A stretch of 27,293 bases of DNA from contig MFWK01000007.1 in NCBI GenBank assembly GCA_001786365.1, positions 1-27,293 of the forward strand. The letters run 5' to 3'. The notes below the pieces were generated by a model that worked only from the letters and a program-made list of their open reading frames with translations, was not told the origin of the DNA and ran no database searches. This DNA is from Candidatus Nomurabacteria bacterium RIFOXYD2_FULL_35_12 (lineage in GTDB: Bacteria > Patescibacteriota > Minisyncoccia > Phycocordibacterales > UBA9973). Shown one piece after another: positions 1 to 6,485 of the stretch (position 1 is its first letter; every line of letters starts with the position of its first letter). A program made the translations under genes and the position numbers.

Positions 1-14
1 GCGCCAGATTTTGA

Positions 15-32
15 GAATTCGCTTGCGAATTC
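15..32. repeat. Perfect inverted repeat, 8-bp arms
   Basis: GAATTCGC and GCGAATTC are separated by two bases. It lies downstream of the minus-strand tRNA-Val. No T-run follows on either strand, so it is not a classical terminator. It may be one of the many small palindromes scattered through this window. Confidence 0.6.
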
Positions 33-44
33 AGGCATAACAGC

Positions 45-69
45 GTGGGCGGCACTTCGTGCCGCCCAC
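45..69. repeat. Strong GC-rich hairpin, 11-bp perfect stem
   Basis: GTGGGCGGCAC and GTGCCGCCCAC surround a three-base loop. For the minus-strand tRNA-Val transcript this hairpin comes about 35 nt after the tRNA 3' end and could stop or stabilise the RNA. It lacks a U-tract, so a palindromic repeat element is an equally good reading. Confidence 0.6.
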
Positions 70-103
70 TCCTTTGTTAATTCCAAACCGAAAAGTGTGA
101 TTC

Positions 104-180
104 TGGTGCGGGATGCAGGGATCGAACCTGCGACCTTCGCTGTGTAAAAGCGCCGCTCGTACCAACTGAGCTAATCCCGC
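104..180 (-). tRNA. tRNA-Val(UAC), CCA encoded
   Basis: Read on the minus strand, the gene starts GCGGGAT and ends ATCCCGC-A-CCA, giving a 7-bp acceptor stem and an encoded CCA tail (104-106). The T arm has GTTCGATCC. The anticodon loop reads TTTACAC, so the anticodon is UAC (valine, GUA). The outermost anticodon-stem pair is a G-A mismatch; the other stems are intact. Confidence 0.93.
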
Positions 181-191
181 AACTTCATTTA

Positions 192-220
192 TTTATACAC
201 TAATAAATAAGAAAATTCAA
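192..220 (-). promoter_or_regulatory. Promoter of tRNA-Val
   Basis: On the minus strand, TTGAAT (215-220) and TATAAA (192-197) are separated by 17 bases. The -10 box ends 11 nt before the tRNA 5' end. This is a good sigma70-type promoter. Confidence 0.6.
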
Positions 221-261
221 GATGTGGATAAATAGACTTGCGATATGTATACTATATATAA

Positions 262-267
262 TATACT
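262..267 (+). promoter_or_regulatory. -10 box of the HTH gene, leaderless spacing
   Basis: TATACT is followed by exactly six bases and then the ATG at 274, placing the predicted transcription start on the A of the start codon. An overlapping TATAAT lies at 257-262, so the exact start is uncertain. TTGCGA at 238-243 is a possible weak -35. Confidence 0.45.
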
Positions 268-273
268 CTACTT

Positions 274-948
274 ATGAAAGTTATAGAAAAAGAAAAGGCT
301 CGAGTTTTACGCAAGAAAGGTTATTCCATTAATCAAATTGTAAGGGAAGCAGGTTTTTCAAAGGCAAGTGTGAGTCTTTGGGTTCGAGATATCGTACTTA
401 CAAAAGAACAAAAGAAAAATCTATCTGAAAGAGGAAGAAGTGTAGAATCTATAGAAAAAAGACGAATTAATCGTCTTTTTAATGAAAATAAAAAAAGACA
501 GGTAATAATTGATGAGGCAAAAAAAGATTTTACCAATATTTCTTTAGAACAATTAAAGTTAATAGGAATTATTTTATATTTAGGTGAAGGAGGAAAAACT
601 AGTCGAGGTATGGTTAGGTTGGCAAATAGTGATCCAATGGTAATAAAAATTATGATGAGGTTTTTTAGAGAAATTTGTAAAGTTCCAGACAGTAAATTTC
701 GTGCTAGTATTCATACATTTACACATGCTAATCTAAGTAAAACAGAAAAATATTGGTCTAAAATTTCTGGAATACCATGTAGTCAATTTTTTAAAACATA
801 TATAAAACCAAGTTCAGCAAGTTTACAGAAAAGAAACACATTACCATTTGGGACGTTTGATATTTATGTATGCGATACGAAATTATTCTTAACTATTATG
901 GGTTGGATTGAAAGAATTAAGGAACTAACTATTAATAATAAAGTATGA
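274..948 (+). CDS. HTH protein with LAGLIDADG-like domain
   Basis: 224 aa. Residues about 8-45 form a helix-turn-helix of resolvase/Hin type (RKKGYSINQIVREAGFSKASV), followed by a basic linker (45-85). From about 95 the protein reads ILYLGEGGKT, then VRLANSDPMVIKIMMRFFRE, the pattern of LAGLIDADG-like folds used as DNA-binding domains in many CPR and archaeal regulators. It is probably a sequence-specific DNA-binding protein; nuclease activity cannot be judged. There is no Shine-Dalgarno, and a -10 box lies six bases before the ATG. Its stop overlaps a possible ATG of the next gene, so the two are probably cotranscribed. Composition is AT-rich like the surroundings. The role is unknown. Confidence 0.7.
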   Translation: MKVIEKEKARVLRKKGYSINQIVREAGFSKASVSLWVRDIVLTKEQKKNLSERGRSVESIEKRRINRLFNENKKRQVIIDEAKKDFTNISLEQLKLIGIILYLGEGGKTSRGMVRLANSDPMVIKIMMRFFREICKVPDSKFRASIHTFTHANLSKTEKYWSKISGIPCSQFFKTYIKPSSASLQKRNTLPFGTFDIYVCDTKLFLTIMGWIERIKELTINNKV

Positions 949-962
949 TATCTTTTAATATT

Positions 963-1772
963 ATGAAAATAAAAGTTTTATATGAAGATAAGGATATTTT
1001 AGCGATAGACAAGCCGTCTGGTATTTCAGTGCACGGTGATGGCAGGAGTAAGGAAAAAACAATTGCTGATTGGGTGCTGAAAAATTATCCAAAAATGAAA
1101 AATGTTGGAGAAGCAGAGGATGCTCAAAATTTTTATCTCCGAGGGTCCCAACCCGAAGGGGAAGGGCGCAGGAGGAAAAATTTTGAGCATCCTCTGCGAC
1201 CTGGTATAGTGCATAGATTAGATCGTGATACTTCAGGTGTATTGCTCCTAGCAAAGAATCAAAAAGCTTATGAATTTTTAAAAAGTCAATTTTCCGCCCC
1301 CGCTCTGGAATTAAAAACAAAATGCGGGTTGGCGGACAGGCAGAATAGGATACGTAAGACATATGTAGCTATCGTAGATGGTTGGGTTAGATTGGACCGT
1401 GGAATTGTAAATAAGCCTATTGGCCGAAGTCCAAAAGATTTTCGTAGATATTTAGCTGGGCGTGGTGTAAAAGGAGAGCTTCGTGAAGCAATAACTCAAT
1501 ACAAAGTATTAAAAAGATTTAATGCTTCGGGGAAATTTACATATCTTGAAATTAGTCCTAAGACTGGGCGGACACATCAGATTCGTGTGCACATGAAATT
1601 CTTAAATCATCCTGTAGTTTGTGATTCTCTTTATAATCCAAATGGCTTAAGTTTAAAGGGTATTTCACGTATGGCTCTCCATGCTAAATCTATAGAATTC
1701 AAGAATTTAAAGGGTGAAATGGTAAAAGTAGAATCATCTCTGCCAAAAGAATTTCAAAAGATGGTAAAATAA
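963..1772 (+). CDS. RluA-family 23S/tRNA pseudouridine synthase
   Basis: Converts uridine to pseudouridine in rRNA or tRNA. Visible signatures, counted from the ATG at 963: LYEDKDILAIDKPSG at the N terminus, the catalytic motif HRLDRDTSG (Asp about residue 87), the YVAIVDG strand, and RTHQIRVHMKFLNHPV near the C terminus. There is no N-terminal S4 domain. The ATG at 963 gives the usual family start (MKIKVLYED); an in-frame ATG at 945 overlaps the upstream stop. The gene carries two in-frame palindromic insertions (1113-1197 and 1293-1336) that add about 30 and about 15 residues the family lacks. They fall before the catalytic motif and before the KTYVAIVDG strand, at likely surface loops. Target uridine cannot be assigned. 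Confidence 0.9.
   Translation: MKIKVLYEDKDILAIDKPSGISVHGDGRSKEKTIADWVLKNYPKMKNVGEAEDAQNFYLRGSQPEGEGRRRKNFEHPLRPGIVHRLDRDTSGVLLLAKNQKAYEFLKSQFSAPALELKTKCGLADRQNRIRKTYVAIVDGWVRLDRGIVNKPIGRSPKDFRRYLAGRGVKGELREAITQYKVLKRFNASGKFTYLEISPKTGRTHQIRVHMKFLNHPVVCDSLYNPNGLSLKGISRMALHAKSIEFKNLKGEMVKVESSLPKEFQKMVK
1113..1197. repeat. In-frame palindromic insertion in the RluA-type gene
   Basis: Perfect 22-bp arms lie at 1113-1134 and 1176-1197 (GCAGAGGATGCTCAAAATTT and its complement). The GC-rich centre has its own short stems, including CTCC/GGAG. It encodes about 28 residues (from AEDAQNF to FEHPL) just before the RPGIVHRLD motif, where RluA proteins normally have only a short connection. The reading frame stays open, as in Rickettsia palindromic elements. 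Confidence 0.8.
1293..1336. repeat. Second in-frame palindromic insertion in the RluA-type gene
   Basis: TCCGCCCCCGC (1293-1303) pairs with GCGGG-TT-GGCGGA (1324-1336), 11 bp with a two-base bulge. It encodes SAPALELKTKCGLADRQ between the QF helix and the IRKTYVAIVDG strand, which are nearly adjacent in ordinary family members. The GC-rich arms stand out in AT-rich coding DNA. Confidence 0.65.
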
Positions 1773-1776
1773 AAAT

Positions 1777-3480
1777 ATGGAAGCTCAAACTAAATCCTGT
1801 CAAAATTGCAAGAAAGATTTTACGATAGAGCCGGAGGATTTTAGATTTTACGAAAAAATAAATGTACCAGCACCAACTTGGTGCCCAGAGTGCAGAATGA
1901 TTCGGCGAATGGCTTGTGTTAACCCATGGTTTCTTTTTTGGCGTAATTGTGACAAGTGTGGAGAGCGTACTATGTCAATGTATTCTCCAAAACAAAAAAT
2001 CACAGTGTACTGTCAACCATGCTGGTGGGGTGATTCTTGGGATGGCACTGAATACGCTATGGAGTATAATCCTAGTCGTCCATTTTTAGAACAAGTTAGA
2101 GAACTTTCAAACAAAACTCCTTATACGGCACTTGAAAATACTTATTTACTTAACAAGAATTGTGAATATAGTAATAGCGTAGGTTATTCAAAAAACTGCA
2201 CTTTAGCTATTTGGGCGGATTATTGCGAAAATGTTTTTCACTCTTTTTTATTAAACGGGGCGAAAGACACTGCAGATTCGCTTAGAATATTTAAATCAGA
2301 GCTTATTTATGAATCAGCAGGGCAAAATGATTCTTATCGGGTTTTCTACTCAGAAGAATGCGACGCTTGTACAGATGTATGGTTTTCTCGTAATTGTTAT
2401 AGCTCTATGAATTGTGTAGGTTGTGTGAATTTACGAGGAGCTTCTTATCAGATTTTTAATGTCCAATATTCTAAAGAAGATTATCTTAAAAAATTAAAAG
2501 AATTAAAGCTAGACACACGTTCTGGAATTAAAAAAATTAAAAAAAAGGCAAAAGAATTTTGGCATAAACATCCATATAGATTTTATACAGGGAATACTTT
2601 AAATTTAAATGTTACTGGAGAGTATGTATTTAATTCTAAAAATTCCAAGGAAATTTATATTGCAAGTAAAGCAGAAAATAGTAAATTGTGTCAACTTATT
2701 ACAGTATCTCCTATAAAAGACTGTATGGATTATTCAGGATGGGGGAACAATGCTGAGCTTATCTATGATTCAGTAAACATCGGGGTTGATGCTAGTGATA
2801 TTAAATTTTCAGTATATTCTTGGAGAGATGTAGCAAATGTGGAATACAGCCTTTGGTGCATATCGGGAAAAAATAATTTTGGTTGTGTAAACTTGAAGCG
2901 TAAAAAATACTGTATTTTAAATAAAGAATATCCAAAAGAAGAATATGAAATTTTGCGTGAAAAAATTATTGAAGATATGAAGAAAAATCCTTATGTGGAT
3001 GAAAATGGTAGGGTTTGGACTTATGGAGAGTTTTTTGGAATAGGTTTTAGTAAATTTCCATATAATAATACTAATGCTTTTAAATTTTTTCCAAAAACAA
3101 AAAAAGAAGCTTTGGTTAGTGGATATACTTGGAATGATGAAGAAGAGAATCAAGCTGAGGCCACTCTTTCTGGAGAGAATTTACCAGAAACTATAAAAGA
3201 AGTTGATAATTCAATTTTAAAAGAAGTTATTTCTTGTACTACTTGTGATAGAAGATACAAAATAGCTTCGCTTGAGTTAGATCTTTTACGAAAAATGAAC
3301 ATACCATTACCGGATACATGCCTAAAATGTAGAGGAAAGTCTCATTTTGAGAAGCTTCAAATGCCAAAACTATATGATCGTGTATGTGCAAAATGTGGTG
3401 ATGAAGTACGAACTTCTTTTGATCCTGATCGACCAGAAATAATATATTGTGTTAAATGTTACCAGCAGGAATTTTCCTAA
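1777..3480 (+). CDS. Large cysteine-rich zinc-ribbon protein, unknown role
   Basis: 567 aa. Two similar zinc-binding modules sit at the ends. N-terminal: CQNC (about 8-11), CPEC (37-40), CDKC (58-61), CQPC. C-terminal (about 485-567): CTTC, CLKC, CAKC, CVKC. Both share the plan CxxC - 'KMNIP/KINVPxPxxC' - CxxC - 'PxxxxxIxYCxxC'. The middle holds spaced NC/YC residues and a repeated segment: GCVNLRGASYQIFNVQYSKEDY and GCVNLKRKKYCILNKEYPKEEY. No enzyme motif, signal peptide or membrane segment is visible, so it is probably cytosolic. Proteins of this kind are familiar as conserved hypotheticals in CPR genomes. It starts 4 nt after the RluA-type gene without a Shine-Dalgarno, so probably cotranscribed. 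Nucleic-acid or RNA binding is a guess from the ribbons. Confidence 0.75.
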   Translation: MEAQTKSCQNCKKDFTIEPEDFRFYEKINVPAPTWCPECRMIRRMACVNPWFLFWRNCDKCGERTMSMYSPKQKITVYCQPCWWGDSWDGTEYAMEYNPSRPFLEQVRELSNKTPYTALENTYLLNKNCEYSNSVGYSKNCTLAIWADYCENVFHSFLLNGAKDTADSLRIFKSELIYESAGQNDSYRVFYSEECDACTDVWFSRNCYSSMNCVGCVNLRGASYQIFNVQYSKEDYLKKLKELKLDTRSGIKKIKKKAKEFWHKHPYRFYTGNTLNLNVTGEYVFNSKNSKEIYIASKAENSKLCQLITVSPIKDCMDYSGWGNNAELIYDSVNIGVDASDIKFSVYSWRDVANVEYSLWCISGKNNFGCVNLKRKKYCILNKEYPKEEYEILREKIIEDMKKNPYVDENGRVWTYGEFFGIGFSKFPYNNTNAFKFFPKTKKEALVSGYTWNDEEENQAEATLSGENLPETIKEVDNSILKEVISCTTCDRRYKIASLELDLLRKMNIPLPDTCLKCRGKSHFEKLQMPKLYDRVCAKCGDEVRTSFDPDRPEIIYCVKCYQQEFS

Positions 3481-3496
3481 CCCCGCCATGGCGGGG
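3481..3496. repeat. 16-bp perfect GC palindrome
   Basis: CCCCGCCATGGCGGGG begins on the base after the stop codon of the zinc-ribbon gene. No T-run follows, so it may be a 3'-end RNA hairpin or a palindromic repeat rather than an intrinsic terminator. Confidence 0.6.
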
Positions 3497-3544
3497 CAAG
3501 TTGCCCATATAAACTTTTTATGCTAAAGTGTTTTTACTACGGTG

Positions 3545-3610
3545 TCCCGTTAGAAAATCAGCTTAAAAGACGGAACCACGTAGTTTATTATTTTTAATTT
3601 TTTAATGGGA
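3545..3610 (+). promoter_or_regulatory. CCCGTTAGAA palindrome ending on the rplS start codon
   Basis: Arms at 3545-3558 and 3597-3610 pair over 14 bp if two G-U pairs are allowed. The right arm reads TTTTTAATGGGA and its last base is the A of the rplS ATG. The two departures from the family sequence (C to T) both keep pairing as G-U, which favours an RNA stem. Copies of the same element precede the SIMPL gene and rplD. Confidence 0.65.
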
Positions 3611-4071
3611 TGACAGCAAATAAAGTTAGTAATATTAAATTCAGCCCAGTAGATATGGAAGCTCGCAAAGAGCTTAATTTTAAAGCTGGAGACACGGTAA
3701 ATGTCTGGTCTAAGATTTTAGAAGAAAAGACTGAGAAAAAGGGCGAAAAGAAAAAGAAAGATGCAAAAAAATCTGAGGCTAATAAATTCAGATTGCAGGC
3801 TTTTGAAGGTATCGTTCTAGCCAGAAAGCATGGCACAGAAATGGGTGCCACTTTTACTGTTAGAAAAATAGCTTCTGGTGTCGGAGTAGAGAGAATCTTT
3901 CCACTTTATTCTCCAATGGTAGATAAGATTGAAATAACTAAAAAATCCAACGTTCGCAGATCAAAACTTTATTACATTCGTACAAAAGCAGTGAAAGACG
4001 TTCGCAGTAAAATGCGTTCAGTAACTAATCAAGAAGAAGCAGAAGAAGTAGAGGTTTCCCCACAAGCATAA
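3610..4071 (+). CDS. rplS: 50S ribosomal protein L19
   Basis: 153 aa. L19 lies at the interface of the ribosomal subunits. The family core is clear: FKAGDTVNVWSKI, FEGIVLARKHG, TFTVRKIASGVGVERIFPLYSP and VRRSKLYYIR. A lysine-rich insert of about 20 residues (roughly 36-58, EKTEKKGEKKKKDAKK) expands a loop before the FRLQAFEG strand, and an acidic tail ends the protein. The start is fixed by the CCCGTTAGAA-type palindrome, which closes on this ATG as on two other genes. There is no Shine-Dalgarno. tRNA-Leu follows with its own -10 box. Confidence 0.96.
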   Translation: MTANKVSNIKFSPVDMEARKELNFKAGDTVNVWSKILEEKTEKKGEKKKKDAKKSEANKFRLQAFEGIVLARKHGTEMGATFTVRKIASGVGVERIFPLYSPMVDKIEITKKSNVRRSKLYYIRTKAVKDVRSKMRSVTNQEEAEEVEVSPQA

Positions 4072-4080
4072 ACTTTAGTA

Positions 4081-4086
4081 TATAAT
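4081..4086 (+). promoter_or_regulatory. -10 box of tRNA-Leu
   Basis: TATAAT ends 8 nt before the tRNA-Leu 5' end. No convincing -35 is seen at the expected place. Confidence 0.5.
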
Positions 4087-4094
4087 TTAAATAT

Positions 4095-4180
4095 GCGCGG
4101 GTGTTGTAACGGTAGCCAAGCCAGCTTGAGGTGTTGGTGCCCGCAAGGGCGTGGGAGTTCAACTCTCCCCCCGCGCACCA
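4095..4180 (+). tRNA. tRNA-Leu(GAG), CCA encoded
   Basis: A class II tRNA with acceptor GCGCGGG pairing CCCGCGC, a long variable arm (GGTGCCCGCAAGGGCGT region), T arm GTTCAACTC and an encoded CCA (4178-4180). The anticodon loop TTGAGGT gives GAG, which reads leucine CUC/CUU codons. Confidence 0.93.
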
Positions 4181-4184
4181 AAAC

Positions 4185-4210
4185 AAAACTAGCATTTATC
4201 TAGTTTTTTT
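4185..4210 (+). terminator. Intrinsic terminator after tRNA-Leu
   Basis: AAAACTAG and CTAGTTTT form an 8-bp stem with a 7-base loop, followed by a T-run to 4210. It begins 4 nt after the tRNA CCA. Confidence 0.8.
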
Positions 4211-4228
4211 GGTATATATAAAGTACAC

Positions 4229-4301
4229 GGTGCCTATGGTGTAACGGTTAACACATGAGCTTGTGGAGCTCTTGATCTGGGTTCGATTCCCAGTAGGCAC
4301 C
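4229..4301 (+). tRNA. tRNA-His(GUG)
   Basis: Acceptor GTGCCTA pairs TAGGCAC. An extra 5' G (4229) faces C73 (4301), the G-1:C73 identity pair of tRNA-His. The anticodon loop TTGTGGA gives GUG. The T arm is GTTCGATTC. After C73 only CA is encoded, so the CCA end needs to be completed by the CCA-adding enzyme. TATATA-like -10 sequences lie just upstream (4213-4222). Confidence 0.93.
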
Positions 4302-4304
4302 CAT

Positions 4305-4685
4305 TTATTTTTTATTTTCTTCCAGGTGAGTTTCTACGTGATCCAGCTTTTTTTCTAGCCTGCTCAATGTGTTTTGTAGAGTTTTAATTTGAGTTTCTTC
4401 TGTTTCTATTTCGCTTTCTTCTTTTTCTTCTAATTTCTTTTCACCGACAAGTCCAGTGATAATGAGTTTTTTACCGATAAATTCCGAAACAAAGATGCCA
4501 GTCAAAAGCAGAATAGCAAGACCGACAATAAAAGACATAATGCTGGTCATATTTATATCGTCTGCGATATGCCATATTCCACGCCAGAATAATACTACTC
4601 CGACACCTCCAATAAGCGCATAAAGTATGGGGTAGCGACTTAATTTTATCCTTATTTTATTTTCTATTTTATTTAAAAATTGCAT
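4305..4685 (-). CDS. Small two-helix membrane protein with coiled coil
   Basis: 126 aa from the ATG at 4685 (MQFLNKIENKI). A longer reading to 4826 is possible but would overlap tsaC and adds a low-complexity hydrophobic stretch. Two membrane segments lie at about 20-37 (ILYALIGGVGVVLFWRGIW) and 47-70. They are followed by a charged region and a predicted coiled coil at the C terminus (IKTLQNTLSRLEKKLDHVETHLEE). A -10-like TATAAT lies about 10 nt before the start on the minus strand. It is divergent from tsaC. The family was not recognised; it may be an anchor or scaffold. Confidence 0.65.
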   Translation of the reverse strand: MQFLNKIENKIRIKLSRYPILYALIGGVGVVLFWRGIWHIADDINMTSIMSFIVGLAILLLTGIFVSEFIGKKLIITGLVGEKKLEEKEESEIETEETQIKTLQNTLSRLEKKLDHVETHLEENKK

Positions 4686-4743
4686 ATTATCTTTTATTAT
4701 AATAATGTTAAACTGATTATACACCAATAACACAATTGTTTCT

Positions 4744-5379
4744 ATGAGTGAAAATAATATATGGAGTAATAAAAATCTTGTCAAAGTATTGAATGATGGT
4801 GGCGTGGTGGTCATGCCTACGGACACTTTGTATGGAATCGTTGGGAAAATAGAGAGTGAGCAAGTGGTAAACAGAATTTACGAATTACGAAAACGTGCAC
4901 CAAACAAGCCTTGCATCATTTTGATTTCTAATATTAAAGATTTAGAAAAATTTTCAATAATTATTTCAGAAAAACAAAAAGAAGTACTAGAAAAATATTG
5001 GTTAAAAAATACAGAACCATTAAGTGTTGTTTTAGATTGTCAAAATGAGGAATTCGAGTATCTGCATCGTGGCACAAATTCACTGGCTTTTCGTTTACCA
5101 GCGCAAATAGGTTTACAAAATTTATTAAAAGAAACAGGTCCGCTGATTGCTCCCTCAGCTAATACGGAGGCAATGCCTCCGGCGCTAAACATCACTGAAG
5201 CAAAAAAATACTTCGGCCCCGTTAGAGAACGCCCTGCCGAAGGCAGTGCTTCTGTCACCTTGGGGCGACCCTTCTCTAACGGGGTTGATATGTATGTAGA
5301 TGGTAGGACAATTAATGGTAAGGCTTCAAAGGTGATTAGACTAGAAAAAGATGGTTCAGTGGAGGTTTTAAGGGATTGA
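4744..5379 (+). CDS. tsaC: Threonylcarbamoyl-AMP synthase (TsaC/Sua5/YrdC)
   Basis: 211 aa. Makes threonylcarbamoyl-AMP from threonine, bicarbonate and ATP for the t6A37 modification of ANN-decoding tRNAs. YrdC signatures: GGVVVMPTDTLYGIVG (about 19-34), RKRAPNKPCIILI (49-61), LAFRLPA, and GPLIAPSANTEAMPPALN (about 132-149). There is no Sua5 C-terminal domain, so it is the short form. Residues about 158-180, between AKKYFG and VDMYVDG, which adjoin in the family, are encoded by a palindromic element (5216-5285). The stop TGA overlaps the -35 of the next promoter. Confidence 0.92.
   Translation: MSENNIWSNKNLVKVLNDGGVVVMPTDTLYGIVGKIESEQVVNRIYELRKRAPNKPCIILISNIKDLEKFSIIISEKQKEVLEKYWLKNTEPLSVVLDCQNEEFEYLHRGTNSLAFRLPAQIGLQNLLKETGPLIAPSANTEAMPPALNITEAKKYFGPVRERPAEGSASVTLGRPFSNGVDMYVDGRTINGKASKVIRLEKDGSVEVLRD
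5216..5285. repeat. CCCCGTTAGAGAA palindrome inserted in frame in tsaC
   Basis: Arms at 5216-5229 and 5272-5285 pair over 13 bp plus a G-U. Inside are a further CGCCC/GGGCG stem and a TGCC-GAA-GGCA hairpin. It is translated as PVRERPAEGSASVTLGRPFS then NGV. The outer arms match the palindromes at the starts of rplS, the SIMPL gene and rplD, and are read in the same frame (PVR ... SNGV). Confidence 0.8.
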
Positions 5380-5404
5380 CATAGACTCTCACTGGGGGTA
5401 TAAT
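5376..5404 (+). promoter_or_regulatory. Consensus sigma70 promoter
   Basis: TTGACA (5376-5381), a 17-base spacer and TATAAT (5399-5404): a perfect consensus match, and among the strongest promoters in the window. The expected start near 5411 would give a transcript of roughly 295 nt ending at the terminator at 5657-5703. Confidence 0.85.
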
Positions 5405-5427
5405 ATAGGTAGTTTGTTGTAGTAGTC

Positions 5428-5634
5428 TTGGCTTATTTCACGATTCCTAACAGAGTCGTGGGTCAAGAAGTTAGCATTAGAGGCATTATGAGGACAGAAA
5501 ACAGAGATTGGTTTGGGCTGAAGTTTGGCGATTTCATTGCCATTTTCTTAGCAAATGGGTCGGGGTTTTCAAGTCTGCTCAATGAGGAACTCAAGAAGAG
5601 CAAGAGCCTCACGGACGCATTCTTCAACAACTAG
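5428..5634 (+). CDS. Small unknown protein in GC-richer island
   Basis: 68 aa from a TTG at 5428. An internal ATG at 5488, preceded by GAGG, would give 48 aa; the choice is uncertain. The protein is mostly soluble, with one hydrophobic stretch (FGDFIAIFLANGSGF), and was not recognised. It lies alone between a perfect consensus promoter and an intrinsic terminator, so it should be a strongly transcribed single-gene unit. Its base composition is closer to 45-50% GC than its neighbours. A non-coding RNA of about 295 nt is an alternative, though the open frame reads like protein. Confidence 0.5.
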   Translation: MAYFTIPNRVVGQEVSIRGIMRTENRDWFGLKFGDFIAIFLANGSGFSSLLNEELKKSKSLTDAFFNN

Positions 5635-5656
5635 ACCAAGAAGTGAGGGTAACATC

Positions 5657-5703
5657 AAGCCGTTCCACCCCGGAGGAATAAAGCCGGACCGGAACGGCTT
5701 TTC
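5657..5703 (+). terminator. Intrinsic terminator of the small island gene
   Basis: AAGCCGTTCC (5657-5666) and GGAACGGCTT (5691-5700) form a perfect 10-bp stem with an inner CCGG/CCGG pairing, followed by TTC and T-rich sequence. Confidence 0.8.
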
Positions 5704-5770
5704 ATTTGCTTAATTGACAAAAGATTAGTTTGGGTGCAAAGTAAAAATATATAAGGTTCTTTTAAATAAC

Positions 5771-5832
5771 GTTTCGCCACAGCAGAAAGTAGCTTAAAAG
5801 TGATTTAGGCTATTATCTGTTGTAGGCGAAAC
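5771..5832 (+). other. Possible structured leader of the 184-aa gene
   Basis: GTTTCGCC (5771-5778) pairs with GGCGAAAC (5825-5832). Adjoining ACAGCAG/CTGTTGT and TAGC/GGCTA extend the fold imperfectly. It lies 41 nt before the start codon. A TTGACA occurs at 5714-5719 but no well-spaced -10 was found, so the promoter is unclear. No known riboswitch class was recognised. Confidence 0.35.
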
Positions 5833-5873
5833 CAAAATGGTTAGTCTCACAACGATATTCAAGGAGAGCGAAC

Positions 5874-6428
5874 ATGTATTTAGTTACTGCAAAAGACATG
5901 AAAGGGACAACAGAACAAACACCAGAAACCTTCCTTCGTGCCGGTGGAGGAGTATTCCACATCGGCCATACGGACACGAGAATAACATTGGCCGAAATCT
6001 GCACGGGTGGGGTCGTCGATCCAAAGGGACTTCTTCGCCACGTTGGGAAGGGTCTGTCGGTTTCGACCACTGATTCGATGAAGATCGTCTCCTACGATCT
6101 GGCCAAGAATGGTTGCCTGCTCGACATCTTTCGGAGTCTTGGCAGGGACCGACCTCGTTTTCGCTTCCAGAGCGAAATCGTGGAGTTTCTTGTTTGCTTT
6201 GGACTCTGTCCCAATCCGGCAGATGAAAAGAAACTGATGGCTTACAAGATCTTGGGCGAGGGTTGGACAAACACCTTCGAGTTCGAAGATGTTCCTATCG
6301 TCGTGGATGTGGTCTTGGACGGTTTTAGTCATCCTGGTCGTTTCAAGGCCATCGTGAGTGAGTTGTTGGATCCTCGTGAACTGAAGTACGAGAATCCGCA
6401 TCGTTTCTTTTTCCCACTGCGTGGGTAG
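5874..6428 (+). CDS. Unknown protein in GC-richer island
   Basis: 184 aa, family not recognised. It starts with AAGGAG seven bases before the ATG, one of the very few good Shine-Dalgarno sites here. An intrinsic terminator follows 58 nt downstream. The sequence is a soluble mixed alpha/beta type without signal peptide or membrane segment; segments such as EIVEFLVCFGLCPNPADEKK and VPIVVDVVLDGFSHPGRFKA look well folded. GC content is near 50%, far above neighbours, with many C-ending codons. This may mean transfer or strong codon selection for high expression. A long open frame on the opposite strand (5880-6431) has no such signals and is taken as its shadow. Confidence 0.65.
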   Translation: MYLVTAKDMKGTTEQTPETFLRAGGGVFHIGHTDTRITLAEICTGGVVDPKGLLRHVGKGLSVSTTDSMKIVSYDLAKNGCLLDIFRSLGRDRPRFRFQSEIVEFLVCFGLCPNPADEKKLMAYKILGEGWTNTFEFEDVPIVVDVVLDGFSHPGRFKAIVSELLDPRELKYENPHRFFFPLRG

Positions 6429-6485
6429 CAACGGTAAGTCTCCGTTGCACTAACATCATATTGGAAGTACACCGTCGAGGTGGGG

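Noticed and set aside
961..1362. Minus-strand frames across the RluA-type gene
   Set aside because: They owe their length to the palindrome, whose two strands read alike; no start signals.
4686..4826. Extension of the minus-strand membrane protein
   Set aside because: It would overlap tsaC and cross the divergent promoter; ATG 4685 fits better.
5411..5705. Known housekeeping RNA (6S, RNase P, tmRNA, SRP RNA)
   Set aside because: None of the conserved sequence cores of these RNAs is visible; the open frame is the simpler reading.
5880..6431. 183-aa frame on the minus strand opposite the island gene
   Set aside because: The plus-strand gene has AAGGAG at 7 nt and a terminator on the right side; the minus frame has neither and looks like a GC-rich shadow.
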